Source: Microvirga puerhi (GTDB taxonomy: Bacteria > Pseudomonadota > Alphaproteobacteria > Rhizobiales > Beijerinckiaceae). From it: a DNA stretch of 64,000 nucleotides. The position numbers and the translations under genes are program-made. The notes beneath the pieces are model-generated. The model was not told the origin of the DNA. It was given only the letters and a program-made list of their open reading frames with translations, and did no database searches. The stretch is taken from contig NZ_JAIRBM010000005.1 of the NCBI RefSeq assembly GCF_020089865.1, positions 126,126 through 190,125 of the forward strand, in the 5' to 3' direction. Position 1 is the first letter of the stretch, and every line of letters starts with the position of its first letter. Shown piece after piece: positions 34,335-43,072 of this stretch.

Positions 34335-35054
34335 TCATCCCGACCGGGGCGGGATGAGGGGGAGATCGCGGCCAACGATCCGGTCGAGCCGCAGCCATCG
34401 CTCCAGGTGGTCGGTCACGTCTCGGCTGCCGTCGATCGCGAGGGCACCCTGCGTCGCTTCGCGCCAGCTCACATGCCCGAGATAGACGTCGATCAAGGTC
34501 GCGATGCCGCCGGAGACGATACAATCGACCGGGTGTCCCGGATCTTTCAGGCAGACGTCCACGAGGGCGCGCTCCAGCACGAGCCAATGGAGCCGCACAC
34601 CCGTCCGGCAGCGGGGGATCCCCGACAGATCAAACCGGACAACGACGCGACGGGCGGGGAGGGCATCGCGGTCAACCCGCCGCCGCAGCGCCCACATCAA
34701 CACAGTCGAGTCGTAATCGTCGTCTGTGACCCTTTGGCGGCCGTGGACCAGCCCCCAGCGCCCCAAAACCTCGATCACCTCCCGCAGCGCCTCTCCGGCA
34801 TCTGTGAGCTTCCACAGATTCCCTTTGTCAGCGCCACCCTCTCTCGGTACCCGTGTGATGATGCCGCCGCTTTCGAGTTGCCGGAGACGCTCTGCCAGGA
34901 GCGCGCGTGACATCCGGGGCACCCCCCGGTGGATGTCGTTGAAGCTCATTTCTCCGCACATGAGTTCGCGCAGCACCAGCGGCGTCCACCGCGTCGCAAC
35001 GATCTCGGCGCCCTTGGCGACAGGACAGAACTGGCTGTAACCACCCTCATCCAT
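34335..35054 (-). CDS. HxlR-family winged-helix regulator with C-terminal SCP2-like domain
   Basis: 239 aa from ATG 35054. The N-terminal HxlR domain has FCPVAKGAEIVATRWTPLVL, MSFNDIHRGVPRMSRALLAE and LRQLESGGIITRVP. The extra C-terminal 120 residues (VVVRFDLSGI, then VDVYLGHVSWREATQGALAI) look like the sterol carrier protein-2-type domain often fused to this subgroup, which could bind a hydrophobic effector. It is divergent from the methyltransferase gene at 35159, its likely target. Confidence 0.85.
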   Translation of the reverse strand: MDEGGYSQFCPVAKGAEIVATRWTPLVLRELMCGEMSFNDIHRGVPRMSRALLAERLRQLESGGIITRVPREGGADKGNLWKLTDAGEALREVIEVLGRWGLVHGRQRVTDDDYDSTVLMWALRRRVDRDALPARRVVVRFDLSGIPRCRTGVRLHWLVLERALVDVCLKDPGHPVDCIVSGGIATLIDVYLGHVSWREATQGALAIDGSRDVTDHLERWLRLDRIVGRDLPLIPPRSG

Positions 35055-35158
35055 GGAGGAAGATGAGCACAAAAGCCGAGAGCGCACCAGTTCAGAAAGT
35101 GAACTTGAGGACCGGGGAGGATTGCGTGAGCGTGAGCTCTCCCCAAAAGGAGACTCTC

Positions 35159-36019
35159 ATGACGTCCTCAGCCCAGCCGGTCAATCTTTCCAGACCAATA
35201 GTCGATCTGCCGCCAGTGACGCCGCCTGATTTCGCTGCACTCAAGCAGCGTCAACAGGCGATCTGGGCCGCCGGCGATTACGCCGTGATCGGAACGACGC
35301 TCCAAATCGTCGGTGAGCGCCTGTGCGAGGCTGTTGACCTTCGCGCCGGCGAACGGATGCTCGACGTTGCGGCCGGGAACGGCAACGCGTCGCTCGCCGC
35401 GGCACGCCGCTGGGCCGAGGTCATGGCGACAGACTATGTCGGAGCGTTGCTCGACCGGGCAAAGGAGCGGGCCGCAGCCGAACGTCTCCCTATCCACTGT
35501 CAGGAGGCCGACGCGGAGGCACTTCCCTTCGCGGACGGAAGCTTCGATGTCGTCCTGTCCACGTTCGGTGTGATGTTCACGCCCAACCAGGAGCAGGCGG
35601 CAAGCGAACTGGTCAGGGTTTGCCGCCGCGGTGGACGCATTGGCTTGGCGAACTGGACGCCCGACGGCTTCATCGGGCAACTCTTCAGGACCATCAGCCG
35701 ATATGTGCCGCCGCCAGCAGGTCTGAAGCCGCCCGGTCTGTGGGGCACGCAAGCACGCCTCGAGGAACTGTTTGCCGGGAACACCATCGGCGTGACCCCG
35801 CAGACCTTCACCTTCCGCTACAAGTCGCCTGATCATTGGCTCGAGGTGTTCGAGACCTGCTACGGTCCGACACAGCGCGCGTTCGCAGCGCTTGATGCGG
35901 ATCGTGCAGCGGGGTTGAGATCCGACATCAAGGACCTGCTCGCACAGTTCAATCGGGGCGGGAGCGACACGCTGATCGTACCGGGCGACTATCTTGAGGT
36001 GGTCGTTACAAAGCACTGA
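35159..36019 (+). CDS. Class I SAM-dependent methyltransferase (Methyltransf_11 type)
   Basis: 286 aa from ATG 35159, behind AGGAG; an upstream in-frame start at 35063 overlaps the regulator promoter. Motif I is MLDVAAGNGNASLAAA, then MATDYVGALLDRAKERA, then IHCQEADAEALPFADGSFD and VLSTFGVMF. RPPG/GLWGTQARLEELF marks the C-terminal substrate region. UbiE-like in shape, but the substrate is unknown. Divergent from the HxlR gene with 104 bases between starts, which suggests control by it. Confidence 0.88.
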   Translation: MTSSAQPVNLSRPIVDLPPVTPPDFAALKQRQQAIWAAGDYAVIGTTLQIVGERLCEAVDLRAGERMLDVAAGNGNASLAAARRWAEVMATDYVGALLDRAKERAAAERLPIHCQEADAEALPFADGSFDVVLSTFGVMFTPNQEQAASELVRVCRRGGRIGLANWTPDGFIGQLFRTISRYVPPPAGLKPPGLWGTQARLEELFAGNTIGVTPQTFTFRYKSPDHWLEVFETCYGPTQRAFAALDADRAAGLRSDIKDLLAQFNRGGSDTLIVPGDYLEVVVTKH

Positions 36020-36168
36020 GTAGGCAAGCTGACACCAGGCAACGTGGTCTTGTCGAAGTGGCGTCTCCCGATGGACGCTCTTCGCTATCAGGTGGCCATA
36101 AGACCTCGCCCTTAAAGGCGAAGTCTTGAAGAACGAGACGCAAGTCGCGTCTGTGCCTCTTCCAGATA

Positions 36169-36195
36169 ATTAGAGTCACTAACGGTGACTCTAAT
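36169..36195. promoter_or_regulatory. Perfect 11-bp inverted repeat, probable TetR operator
   Basis: ATTAGAGTCAC (36169-36179) and GTGACTCTAAT (36185-36195) are exact reverse complements around TAACG. The element ends 57 bases before the TetR-type start at 36252, the classic position of an autoregulatory operator. Confidence 0.75.
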
Positions 36196-36251
36196 CGATG
36201 GCGATCAAATTTAATGACACATGCAGTTTCACGGCATTTGGAGCGAGGCGC

Positions 36252-36536
36252 ATGTCCAGTGTTCGTGCCTACAACAGCCCATTGCGCGAAGAAAAAACGC
36301 GTGAGACGCGCGAGGCGATCCTCGCCGCGCTGTTCGAGCTGATGGATTCGGCGAGCGCCCCGGACGAGATCAGCACCGAGGCTATCGCTCAGAAAGCCGG
36401 AGTGCAGCGGCGGACCATATTTCGTCATTTCGCGACCAAGGACGATTTGCTGGCCGCATTCTGGCCTTGGCTGAACGCCCGGATCGGTGCGGCCATGCAG
36501 CGCCATGGTATCGAAATGCCGACATTGGCGGCCTGA
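36252..36536 (+). CDS. TetR-type DNA-binding protein, C-terminally truncated
   Basis: 94 aa from ATG 36252 (GGAG nine bases upstream). The TetR helix-turn-helix is intact: TRETREAILAALFELMD, then ISTEAIAQKAGVQRRTIFRHF and ATKDDLLAAFW. The ligand-binding domain of about 100 residues normally following is absent; the frame stops after RHGIEMPTLAA. It is therefore either a truncated remnant or a minimal DNA-binding form. The well-conserved operator upstream suggests it was, or still is, autoregulated. Confidence 0.7.
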   Translation: MSSVRAYNSPLREEKTRETREAILAALFELMDSASAPDEISTEAIAQKAGVQRRTIFRHFATKDDLLAAFWPWLNARIGAAMQRHGIEMPTLAA

Positions 36537-36626
36537 CCTGCGGTGCAGCTTCGAGGTAGTAGGCCGTAGCGTAGAGCGCTCGGCGTCCTACCTCATCCGG
36601 TGAGCGGGACGTTAGAAAAATGGTAT

Positions 36627-36690
36627 GTCCCTGCCGATGATCCTGACAGAATCTGCTCCCGCAGGTTCTTGACGGGGTCTAGGCAGGGAC
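36627..36690. repeat. Inverted repeat before the Sel1 gene
   Basis: GTCCCTGCC (36627-36635) and GGCAGGGAC (36682-36690) are exact reverse complements separated by 46 bases, lying in the 178-base gap before the Sel1-repeat gene. It could form a long hairpin in the leader or be a mobile-element scar. Function is unknown. Confidence 0.4.
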
Positions 36691-36714
36691 GGTTCATAAG
36701 TTCGGATCACACCC

Positions 36715-37311
36715 ATGTTCATCAGGCCCAGTACCATTCTCTTCTTTGTCGTCTGCTGTATCAGCCCTGCCGTAGCCCAACCGATCGGATATGGCATGAG
36801 CTTCCGGAGTTCCCGGGCCGATTGTGAGAACGGGCGCCTGGATGAGCTTCGTAGGAAGGCCGAGCAGGGGGATGCCACCGCCCAGAACGATCTCGGTGTG
36901 ATGTATGCCGGCACGTGCCCCGTCGGGCTGGACGGCGTGCCTTCCGTGGCTTGGCTTCGCAAAGCAGCCGAGCAGGGAAATCTGACGGCACAGCACAACC
37001 TTGCCCTGACTTACGAAAAGGGGCATGGGGTCCCACAGGATCTGGCGCAGGCCGTTTACTGGCACCGCCAGGCGGCTGAGAAAGGTCATCCTTCGGCACA
37101 ATATGATCTCGGAAGCATGTATTCCGAGGGACGTGGCGTCCCCAAGGACGACGTGCAGGCAGTCTACTGGTTTCGCCAGGCCGCCGAGCACGGACACAAC
37201 CCAGTAATGTTAGCCTTGATGATCGCCTATGCCAGTGGACGGGGCGTTGCCGAGGACGGGGAGCAGGCACTCCACTGGTACCGCAAGGCCCGGGCAACGG
37301 ACCGGCGATGA
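36715..37311 (+). CDS. Exported Sel1-repeat (TPR-like) protein
   Basis: 198 aa. A signal peptide (ILFFVVCCISPAVA, cleavage after AVA) is followed by an N-terminal region with two Cys, then four Sel1-like repeats of 36 residues, each with the pattern A-x-x-x-L-G-x-M-Y then G-V-P-x-D-x-x-x-A-x-x-W-x-R-x-A-A-E. The best repeats start near QNDLGVMY, QHNLALTY, QYDLGSMY and MLALMIAY. Sel1 proteins scaffold protein complexes, here probably in the periplasm. Confidence 0.9.
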   Translation: MFIRPSTILFFVVCCISPAVAQPIGYGMSFRSSRADCENGRLDELRRKAEQGDATAQNDLGVMYAGTCPVGLDGVPSVAWLRKAAEQGNLTAQHNLALTYEKGHGVPQDLAQAVYWHRQAAEKGHPSAQYDLGSMYSEGRGVPKDDVQAVYWFRQAAEHGHNPVMLALMIAYASGRGVAEDGEQALHWYRKARATDRR

Positions 37312-37396
37312 ACCGACGATGCCGCGGCTCGTTCATTGTTTGAAGACAGGTAGGCTATCTTCCTTCTTAGCGGTGAAGCGAATGTTCAGCCCCACG

Positions 37397-38179
37397 CTAG
37401 TTGCAGATGAACTCGAACGTATCGATCCGCTGAATGCCTCCGTGCCAATATCGGATGAGCGTCTGGTCTCCGCTCAAGCCGCTGCCGCCCTTGATCAGCA
37501 AAGCGAGCTCTCCTGATCCGGGAGCAATGGGGACAACGCCTTTGATGGTGACGTCGCCGATCGCGTCGGTTCCTCCCAAATAGTCGCCGCGATCATGGAA
37601 AAAGAGCATGGGGAAGGTGGAGTCTTTCGCCAGCACTCCGGCGTAGACGAAGTATGGGACCGGCTCGTCGCCGGAGTAGTGTTCGGCTAGGCGGTTGAGA
37701 TTGGATGCAGCGAACACGATCTCCTCTTTGCCGTCACCATCCAAATCCAGCGCGAAGGCCGCGATGTCGTTCTCGACAGCATCGGCGTCCTTGAGCAGGT
37801 TCTGCTTCATGCGCTCTAGCAAGGCAGACCGATCAATCTTGGCGATCTTTCGTCCGGTTGAAACGACTTCTTCACTCTTTGGATCCCACTTCGCGTGGCT
37901 TAGCGCGCATCCCGCATTTGGCGTATCGTTTTCAAGTGACACCGTTCCGATCGCAGACCGCCAAACGACCGTGCCCTCTTTGATGGGTTGCACGATCGAT
38001 AGTCGTCCGCTCCCCTCACAACGATCGGCGAACAGGAGTGCGCCCTTGGAGAGGCAGAGCGCGACGATTCCTTCCCGTTCCACGACCGCATAGAACTCTG
38101 CGGCGGAGACAGGAACGTTAGTGAGGCACCATAGCCAGAGCACGTGAATAGCGAGCAGACGGGGCACGTATCCGAACAT
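37397..38179 (-). CDS. Exported protein of unknown function with Asp-rich calcium-like loop
   Basis: 260 aa. A signal peptide (LLAIHVLWLWCLTNVPVSA) is followed by a mature protein with several Cys (VALCLSKG, DRCEGSG, GCALSHAK, FEFICN), possibly disulphide-bonded. DLDGDGKEEIVFAASN is a calcium-binding DxDxDG loop like those of FG-GAP/VCBS repeats, but only one copy is clear. I do not assign a function. It is convergent with the Sel1 gene and divergent from the region ahead of the metallophosphoesterase. Confidence 0.7.
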   Translation of the reverse strand: MFGYVPRLLAIHVLWLWCLTNVPVSAAEFYAVVEREGIVALCLSKGALLFADRCEGSGRLSIVQPIKEGTVVWRSAIGTVSLENDTPNAGCALSHAKWDPKSEEVVSTGRKIAKIDRSALLERMKQNLLKDADAVENDIAAFALDLDGDGKEEIVFAASNLNRLAEHYSGDEPVPYFVYAGVLAKDSTFPMLFFHDRGDYLGGTDAIGDVTIKGVVPIAPGSGELALLIKGGSGLSGDQTLIRYWHGGIQRIDTFEFICN

Positions 38180-38311
38180 GCTTCGTACCTCTTGCAGCTT
38201 CCAAGTTAACGCATCCGTCCGCTGGACGAATGTATTAAGCGGCCTCTTACTATCACAGCTAAGGCTCAGTTCGGAATTGATTTCACCGGATGTCTATGGG
38301 AGGTCTTTGAC

Positions 38312-38428
38312 ATGAGCGAGTTGTCTCTCAGGTCGCTCCGCACGATACTGCATGTTAAAACCTGGCTCGGGCCTTTCCCTTCATGCGCTTCTCGCCGAAA
38401 CGACGGTGGTTCCTCAAAAGCCTGCTAG
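38312..38428 (+). CDS. Possible 38-aa leader ORF before the metallophosphoesterase gene
   Basis: A strong GGGAGG site lies eight bases before ATG 38312. The frame reads MSELSLRSLRTILHVKTWLG and continues to stop at 38426, overlapping the first 46 bases of the metallophosphoesterase gene. That gene has no good ribosome site of its own, so this peptide may serve for translational coupling. The peptide has no recognisable family. Confidence 0.35.
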   Translation: MSELSLRSLRTILHVKTWLGPFPSCASRRNDGGSSKAC

Positions 38429-39300
38429 GCTCGGCAGCGGCGATGACGTCGCTCGGCGCCTATGCCTTCGGCATCGAGCCGGCGTATCGGCTGAGGATTC
38501 AGCGCTATGCCCCTGTGCTGCCGCGCTGGCCGGAAGACCTTGCGCTGACGATCGCGGTCATCGCGGATCCGCATGTCGGCGAGCCCTACATGTCCGTTCG
38601 GCGGTTGGAGGAGATCGTTGCGGTAACCAATAACCTCCGGCCAGATCTGATCCTTCTACTCGGGGACTACGCGGCCGGCCACCACTTCGTTACACGCCCC
38701 GTATCCATGCGGGAATGCGCGGGAGCCTTTCGTGCGTTGAAGTCTCCCCTTGGCACCTTCGCGATCCTCGGCAATCACGACTGGTGGGACGACAGGTCGG
38801 CCCAGCGTAGTCGACGTGGCCCGGTCATTGCGCGGACAGAGCTGGAGGCGGCCGGCATTCCGGTCCTCGAGAATGATGCTGTGCGTCTCGTCAAGGACGG
38901 GCGTCCGTTCTGGCTGTTAGGGCTCGGCGATCAGCTCGCGCTTCTCGGCAAGCCGATCCGGGGCGTCGACGACCTGAGGGGGACGCTTGCGAAGCTGACG
39001 GACGATGCCCCGGCCATACTGATGGCGCACGAGCCCGACATCTTCCCGCTTGTTCCGAGGCGGATCGCCCTGACCTTGTCGGGGCACACTCATGGCGGAC
39101 AGGTGCGCTTTTTCGGCTATTCGCCCCTGGTGCCCTCCAGCTATGGCAATCGGTATGCCTATGGGCATATCGAGGAGCACGGCCGACATCTGATCGTCTC
39201 CGGCGGATTGGGTACGAGCATCATGCCCGTGCGCTTTGGGGTGCCACCCGAAATCGTTCACCTGAGCCTTGGCACGGCATCTCCAGCAGCGGGGGCTTGA
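38383..39300 (+). CDS. Tat-exported calcineurin-like metallophosphoesterase
   Basis: 305 aa. The N-terminus KRRWFLKSLLGSAAA is a plausible twin-arginine signal. All metal-site motifs of the family appear: VIADPHVG, LLGDYAAGH, LGNHDWWDD, and the paired His in LMAHEPD and LSGHTHGGQ. This is the YaeI-like group of phosphodiesterases, acting on lipid or nucleotide phosphates in the periplasm in related proteins; the true substrate is unknown. The next ORF starts at its stop (TGATG). Confidence 0.92.
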   Translation: MRFSPKRRWFLKSLLGSAAAMTSLGAYAFGIEPAYRLRIQRYAPVLPRWPEDLALTIAVIADPHVGEPYMSVRRLEEIVAVTNNLRPDLILLLGDYAAGHHFVTRPVSMRECAGAFRALKSPLGTFAILGNHDWWDDRSAQRSRRGPVIARTELEAAGIPVLENDAVRLVKDGRPFWLLGLGDQLALLGKPIRGVDDLRGTLAKLTDDAPAILMAHEPDIFPLVPRRIALTLSGHTHGGQVRFFGYSPLVPSSYGNRYAYGHIEEHGRHLIVSGGLGTSIMPVRFGVPPEIVHLSLGTASPAAGA

Positions 39301-39638
39301 TGGCGCTTCGCCCATGCCTTCTCGGATTGGTCGCCATTGGCCCGCCGGCGGTTTCATCGAACGCCGCAGAGATGTTGAATGTCGTCGTCGGCATGAACGT
39401 ACACGGTCTTGCGATTCAGAACCGCAACTCGTTCGAAATAAGCGAGTGCGAGGTTCATGTGAACTCTCGCTTCAGGGCCACGTTTTCGAAAATCGGGGCG
39501 GGGAGCATGCACGAGATTTCGCTAGCGGAATTATCCGCGAGCGATTCCCAGCGGTTCGATCCGCGCTCGGAACTCGTGCAGCGCGTCTTCATCGTGTGCA
39601 GCAGACCGTCAGTTTCGGGCGCAACGTTCGGTCCCTGA
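39300..39638 (+). CDS. Small exported protein, coupled to the metallophosphoesterase
   Basis: 112 aa, starting at the ATG that overlaps the TGA stop of the previous gene (TGATG), so translation is probably coupled. A signal peptide (LRPCLLGLVAIGPPAVSSNAA) precedes a mature domain of beta-strand character with NSFEISECEVHVNSRFRATF and FIVCSRP, containing two Cys that may bond. No family is recognised, but it is probably periplasmic and may assist the phosphoesterase. Confidence 0.65.
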   Translation: MALRPCLLGLVAIGPPAVSSNAAEMLNVVVGMNVHGLAIQNRNSFEISECEVHVNSRFRATFSKIGAGSMHEISLAELSASDSQRFDPRSELVQRVFIVCSRPSVSGATFGP

Positions 39639-39772
39639 TCATAAGGGGAGGCACCGTAACAACCCCAATCAAGAGGTTAGACGGACGGTTCCGGCTCTGG
39701 GGCATGTGAGGTAGCGAGTTGCCGGAACGATAGGCATCGGGACTCTCGCCAACAATCCGGCCCGAGTCCGAC

Positions 39773-39798
39773 AGTCCGCCGCACGTGTGCGGCGGACT
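39773..39798. terminator. Strong hairpin between convergent transcripts
   Basis: AGTCCGCCGCAC (39773-39784) and GTGCGGCGGACT (39787-39798) are exact reverse complements around GT. It lies between the exported small protein and the convergent beta-helix/RTX gene. There is no T-run either side, so it may be a bidirectional terminator or an RNA stabiliser. Confidence 0.5.
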
Positions 39799-39857
39799 TT
39801 GGCTTCAATGGAGGCGCCGTTGACCAGATTCTAGCCAACCTTTGGGAGCGTCCTCTT

Positions 39858-41147
39858 TCAGAGATAGAAGTCGGATGCGGTCAGGTTGTGGTTCGTGCCC
39901 GCGAGATCGACGTAGCTCACGTTGCCGTCGATCTTGAAGTAGATATGCGTGACGTCACGGGCGGTGTCCTTTACCGCCCACATGTGCTGCACCGAGCCAT
40001 TGTAGGAGGCACTCTTGTAGCCGTCCCAAATGAAGGCCTGATCGCCAGAGCGCGACAGGTTGGCGTCGATGAGATGGAAGTCGAGCTTGTCCTCGCCCTT
40101 GCGGAAGTCCATCACCTTGTCGCCGTAGGCGCTCCAGCGGTCGGAGAACTGGAACGTGTCGCGCCCCTCGCCACCCCAGAGGGTGTCGGAGCCGCCGCGC
40201 CCATTGATCAGGTCATCGCCCTTGCCGCCGTGGTAGAACTCGCCCGTCGTGCCGCCGAGCCACGTATCTTTGCCGTCCGTGCCATAGATGTGTCCCGGGA
40301 TCTTCTCAGGATCGGGGGTGGGCGTCGGGGTGGGGGTTGGCGTCGGATCCGGGGTCGGCGTGGGCGTCGGCGTTGAGCCACCGGCATACTTGTCGGGGGC
40401 CTTGTCGGGGGAGAGGCCGCCGGCAATCATGGTGTTGCCGGTGCTACCCGGCTTATGGCCCTGGCTGTCATTGCGGATGTACTCGTAGCCATAGCCGCCC
40501 TTGACGACATAGTTGTTGTTCCAGGCGACATTGGTCATCGCCGCGCTGCTCTTGGTGCCATCGAAGTAGAGCGGGAAACCGCCGCCGGCAAAGTAGTTGT
40601 CGTGGATGTTGACGTTGTTGACCGGCCCGAAGGTGTTGGCGACGAAGATCGCCGAGACACCGGTGTGATCGGCATCCTGCACCACGGTGTTGTGCACGAC
40701 CTCGATATTGCCCATCGTACGGCTGTCGCCGAAGATCTGAATGCCGTCGAAATGCGCGCTGGCCGAGCCCTTGAAGCCGTGGATGTAGTTGCCTTCGATC
40801 TTGGTGGCGACGGGGCCTTCGACGTTGATGCCGTTCTCGCAGCCGTAGATGTTGTTGTTGAGGAAGTTGCCGGCGCCGCCGATGCCGTTGAGCACCTTGC
40901 CCTGGCCATCGATCTCGCAATTCTTGACCGTGACGCCCTTGAGGCCCTGGTCGATGCGCACGCCGTAATAGTTAGAAGACGTGATCTTGCAGTTCTGGAT
41001 CGTCACGTTCTCGGCCCGGACCCAGATCTGGCCGGTGACGTTGAGGTTGCTGAGAACCGTGCCGGCCTTGGTGACGACGATGTCGCCCGAGGCCGTCAGC
41101 TTGACGCCGTCAGGAAGGCCCGTGGTCGCTGCGGTGGGAAATGCCAT
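39858..41147 (-). CDS. Right-handed beta-helix protein with C-terminal RTX calcium repeats
   Basis: 429 aa. The start at 41147 has AAAGGA upstream. Residues 30-250 are parallel beta-helix repeats rich in Asn (AENVTIQNCKITSSNYYGVR, ENGINVEGPVATKIEGNYI, NIEVVHNTVVQDADHTGV), as in pectate lyases and polysaccharide-degrading enzymes. A Thr-Pro repeat linker (TPTPTPDPTPTPTP) follows, then RTX nonapeptides (GGKGDDLINGRGGSDTLWGG) and a compact C-terminal region. No N-terminal signal peptide is present, so type I secretion via the RTX C-terminus is likely, yet no ABC exporter is nearby. Probably a secreted glycan-active or adhesion protein. Confidence 0.88.
   Translation of the reverse strand: MAFPTAATTGLPDGVKLTASGDIVVTKAGTVLSNLNVTGQIWVRAENVTIQNCKITSSNYYGVRIDQGLKGVTVKNCEIDGQGKVLNGIGGAGNFLNNNIYGCENGINVEGPVATKIEGNYIHGFKGSASAHFDGIQIFGDSRTMGNIEVVHNTVVQDADHTGVSAIFVANTFGPVNNVNIHDNYFAGGGFPLYFDGTKSSAAMTNVAWNNNYVVKGGYGYEYIRNDSQGHKPGSTGNTMIAGGLSPDKAPDKYAGGSTPTPTPTPDPTPTPTPTPTPDPEKIPGHIYGTDGKDTWLGGTTGEFYHGGKGDDLINGRGGSDTLWGGEGRDTFQFSDRWSAYGDKVMDFRKGEDKLDFHLIDANLSRSGDQAFIWDGYKSASYNGSVQHMWAVKDTARDVTHIYFKIDGNVSYVDLAGTNHNLTASDFYL
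40312..40383. repeat. Tandem Thr-Pro codon repeat in the RTX gene
   Basis: The DNA encoding the Pro/Thr linker is a degenerate tandem array of GGCGTC/GGGGTC-type hexamers. It is the low-complexity hinge between the beta-helix and RTX parts. Such arrays expand or contract readily by slippage, so linker length may vary between strains. Confidence 0.6.
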
Positions 41148-42081
41148 GATGAATCCTTTGGGTAGTGAGTTTTGAAAGAGGTGGATTGGATAGGGCGGGA
41201 CGACTGACAAAGGTCAGAGAGCGTCGTGGATCGACCAGCCAAGCTCTCCGGCACCGCTCAGGAACGCAGGCGGATGTCCTTGGCCCACTGTAAAGGGCGC
41301 CATGGAATTGCCTTTCAAGAGACGGCTTTACTGAGGCTTTACTGATTGGCGCAGGCGCGGCAGCAGAGTCGGTCGCGCGGGACCTAGCTCTTCCATGCCA
41401 TGGAAGAAGGAATGTAAGCACAAGCGCTGTCCCGCCATCCAGGAAATGGACTGCTCGTGCTATTGATCTGGAGTAAAACGAGTGATTGCATAAATGCCCC
41501 TTATGGTGTCCGTTCGAACGCACAGGATCAAAAGATGTCTACTTTTGTTCCGGTGTGTATCGCACTTTTGGATGCGCTTTCAGGAGTAGTTATTTACAAG
41601 GACAAGACCCCAAATATCCCCTTATTTAGCCTCTCAAGTCGTGTGGTGCGCTGAAAATATTTGATTTCCAACAGCACAGCTTCCGACTACACATTCAAAT
41701 CATTGCTGGTCTTGTGATGAGCGGCCACTTATTTGATAAGGTGCGCCAAATTGCCAAAAATGAAGTATAAATTGCGGTGCGTCAGCAAAAGTGTTCAGAT
41801 TGTGGCAGGTGTTCCGACTTGGATATTGCAAGTATTAAAGGATGTATTGGTTGAGGCGCGTCATGCGGAAGCACGCCGCTGTCACCGGAACGGCTGTACG
41901 CGCTGGTGGAGGCAATGAATGGGGTGCAGCACGGTTTGTTCCGTCCGTCGGCATGATGCGCCGGGATGGATCAGGTCCATTCATGCCATCCATCACAAGA
42001 CTTTATGTCCGTGAGCTCCCCTGAGCAATTGACGCTTGGCCGGGGAGGGGATTCGATAGGGCAGCAGCATTGACCTGAAGG
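41148..42081. other. Long AT-richer non-coding region
   Basis: About 930 bases between the divergent RTX gene and the aminotransferase gene. Short frames exist (for example 41457-41654) but lack ribosome sites and familiar sequence. Composition is visibly poorer in G and C than the flanks. It must include both promoters. AT-rich upstream DNA is typical of MucR-regulated rhizobial surface genes (inference). Confidence 0.6.
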
Positions 42082-42966
42082 ATGACGACAGTGGCCTGGT
42101 ATTCGCAGACATGGAACTGGTTCAACGGCGCATGGCATGAGGGCAACCCGCCCCTGATCGGACCCCGGTCCCATGTCTCCTGGCTCGGCTCGTCGGTCTT
42201 CGACGGCGCCCGCGTGTTCGAGGGCGTGGCGCCGGATCTGGACCGTCATTGCGAGCGCGTGAACCGCTCGGCCACGACCATCGGCCTGAAGCCGACGATG
42301 GATCCCAAGGTGATCCAGGATCTCGTGGTCGAGGGCGTGAAGAAATTCACTCCCGGCACGGCCCTTTACGTGAAGCCCATGTATTGGGGCGAGGCGGAGG
42401 GCATGGCCACCATCGCGCCCGATCCGGAATCGACCCAGTTCTGCCTGTCCCTGTTCGAGGCGCCCATGCCGGTGCCGGGCGGGCTTTCGGTCATGAAGTC
42501 GAGCTTCCGCCGCCCGACCCTCGAATCCATGCCGACCGATTCAAAGGCCGGCTGCCTCTATCCGAACAACGCCCGCGTGATCCGCGAAGCGAAGGAGAAG
42601 GGCTTCGACAACGCCCTCGTGTGCGACGCCCTCGGCAACATCGCCGAGACCGGCACGTCGAATGTGTTCATGGCCAAGGACGGCGTCGTCCATACCCCGG
42701 CAGCGAACGGCACCTTCTTGAACGGTATCACCCGCCAGCGGGTCATCCGGCTCTTGCGCGACAACGGCGTGGAGGTCGTGGAGGGAACGCTGCGCTACGA
42801 GGATTTCACCAACGCGGACGAGATCTTCATTTCCGGCAACTATTCGAAGGTCATGCCGGTCCTGCGCATCGACAGCCGCGATCTCCAGCCCGGCACCTTC
42901 TACCGCAAGGCCCGCGAACTCTATTGGGCCTTCGCGCACGACAAGGGCGTCAGCAGGGCGGCGTGA
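42082..42966 (+). CDS. ilvE: Branched-chain amino acid aminotransferase (fold type IV PLP)
   Basis: 294 aa. It moves the amino group between glutamate and branched-chain 2-oxo acids in Ile, Val and Leu synthesis. VSWLGSSVFDGARVFEG is the N-terminal fold IV motif. TDSKAGCLYPNNARVIREAKEKGFD contains the PLP Lys (Lys in DSKAG) and the phosphate site. IAETGTSNVFM and GITRQRVIRLL follow. Other fold IV enzymes such as D-amino acid aminotransferase are alternatives. A GTG at 42091 has a better-spaced ribosome site than the ATG and could be the real start. Confidence 0.85.
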   Translation: MTTVAWYSQTWNWFNGAWHEGNPPLIGPRSHVSWLGSSVFDGARVFEGVAPDLDRHCERVNRSATTIGLKPTMDPKVIQDLVVEGVKKFTPGTALYVKPMYWGEAEGMATIAPDPESTQFCLSLFEAPMPVPGGLSVMKSSFRRPTLESMPTDSKAGCLYPNNARVIREAKEKGFDNALVCDALGNIAETGTSNVFMAKDGVVHTPAANGTFLNGITRQRVIRLLRDNGVEVVEGTLRYEDFTNADEIFISGNYSKVMPVLRIDSRDLQPGTFYRKARELYWAFAHDKGVSRAA

Positions 42967-43072
42967 GGCGCCGGCCTCGGACGTTATACAATTGTCGCGT
43001 TTCTGTTAACGGACGGACATCGAGCTTCTTCAGAGAACGACCTCGCTTGACCAAGCAAACGAGGTTTTCACG

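Noticed and set aside
41457..41654. Short plus-strand frame of 65 codons in the AT-rich gap
   Set aside because: No ribosome site or familiar sequence; likely chance in AT-rich DNA.
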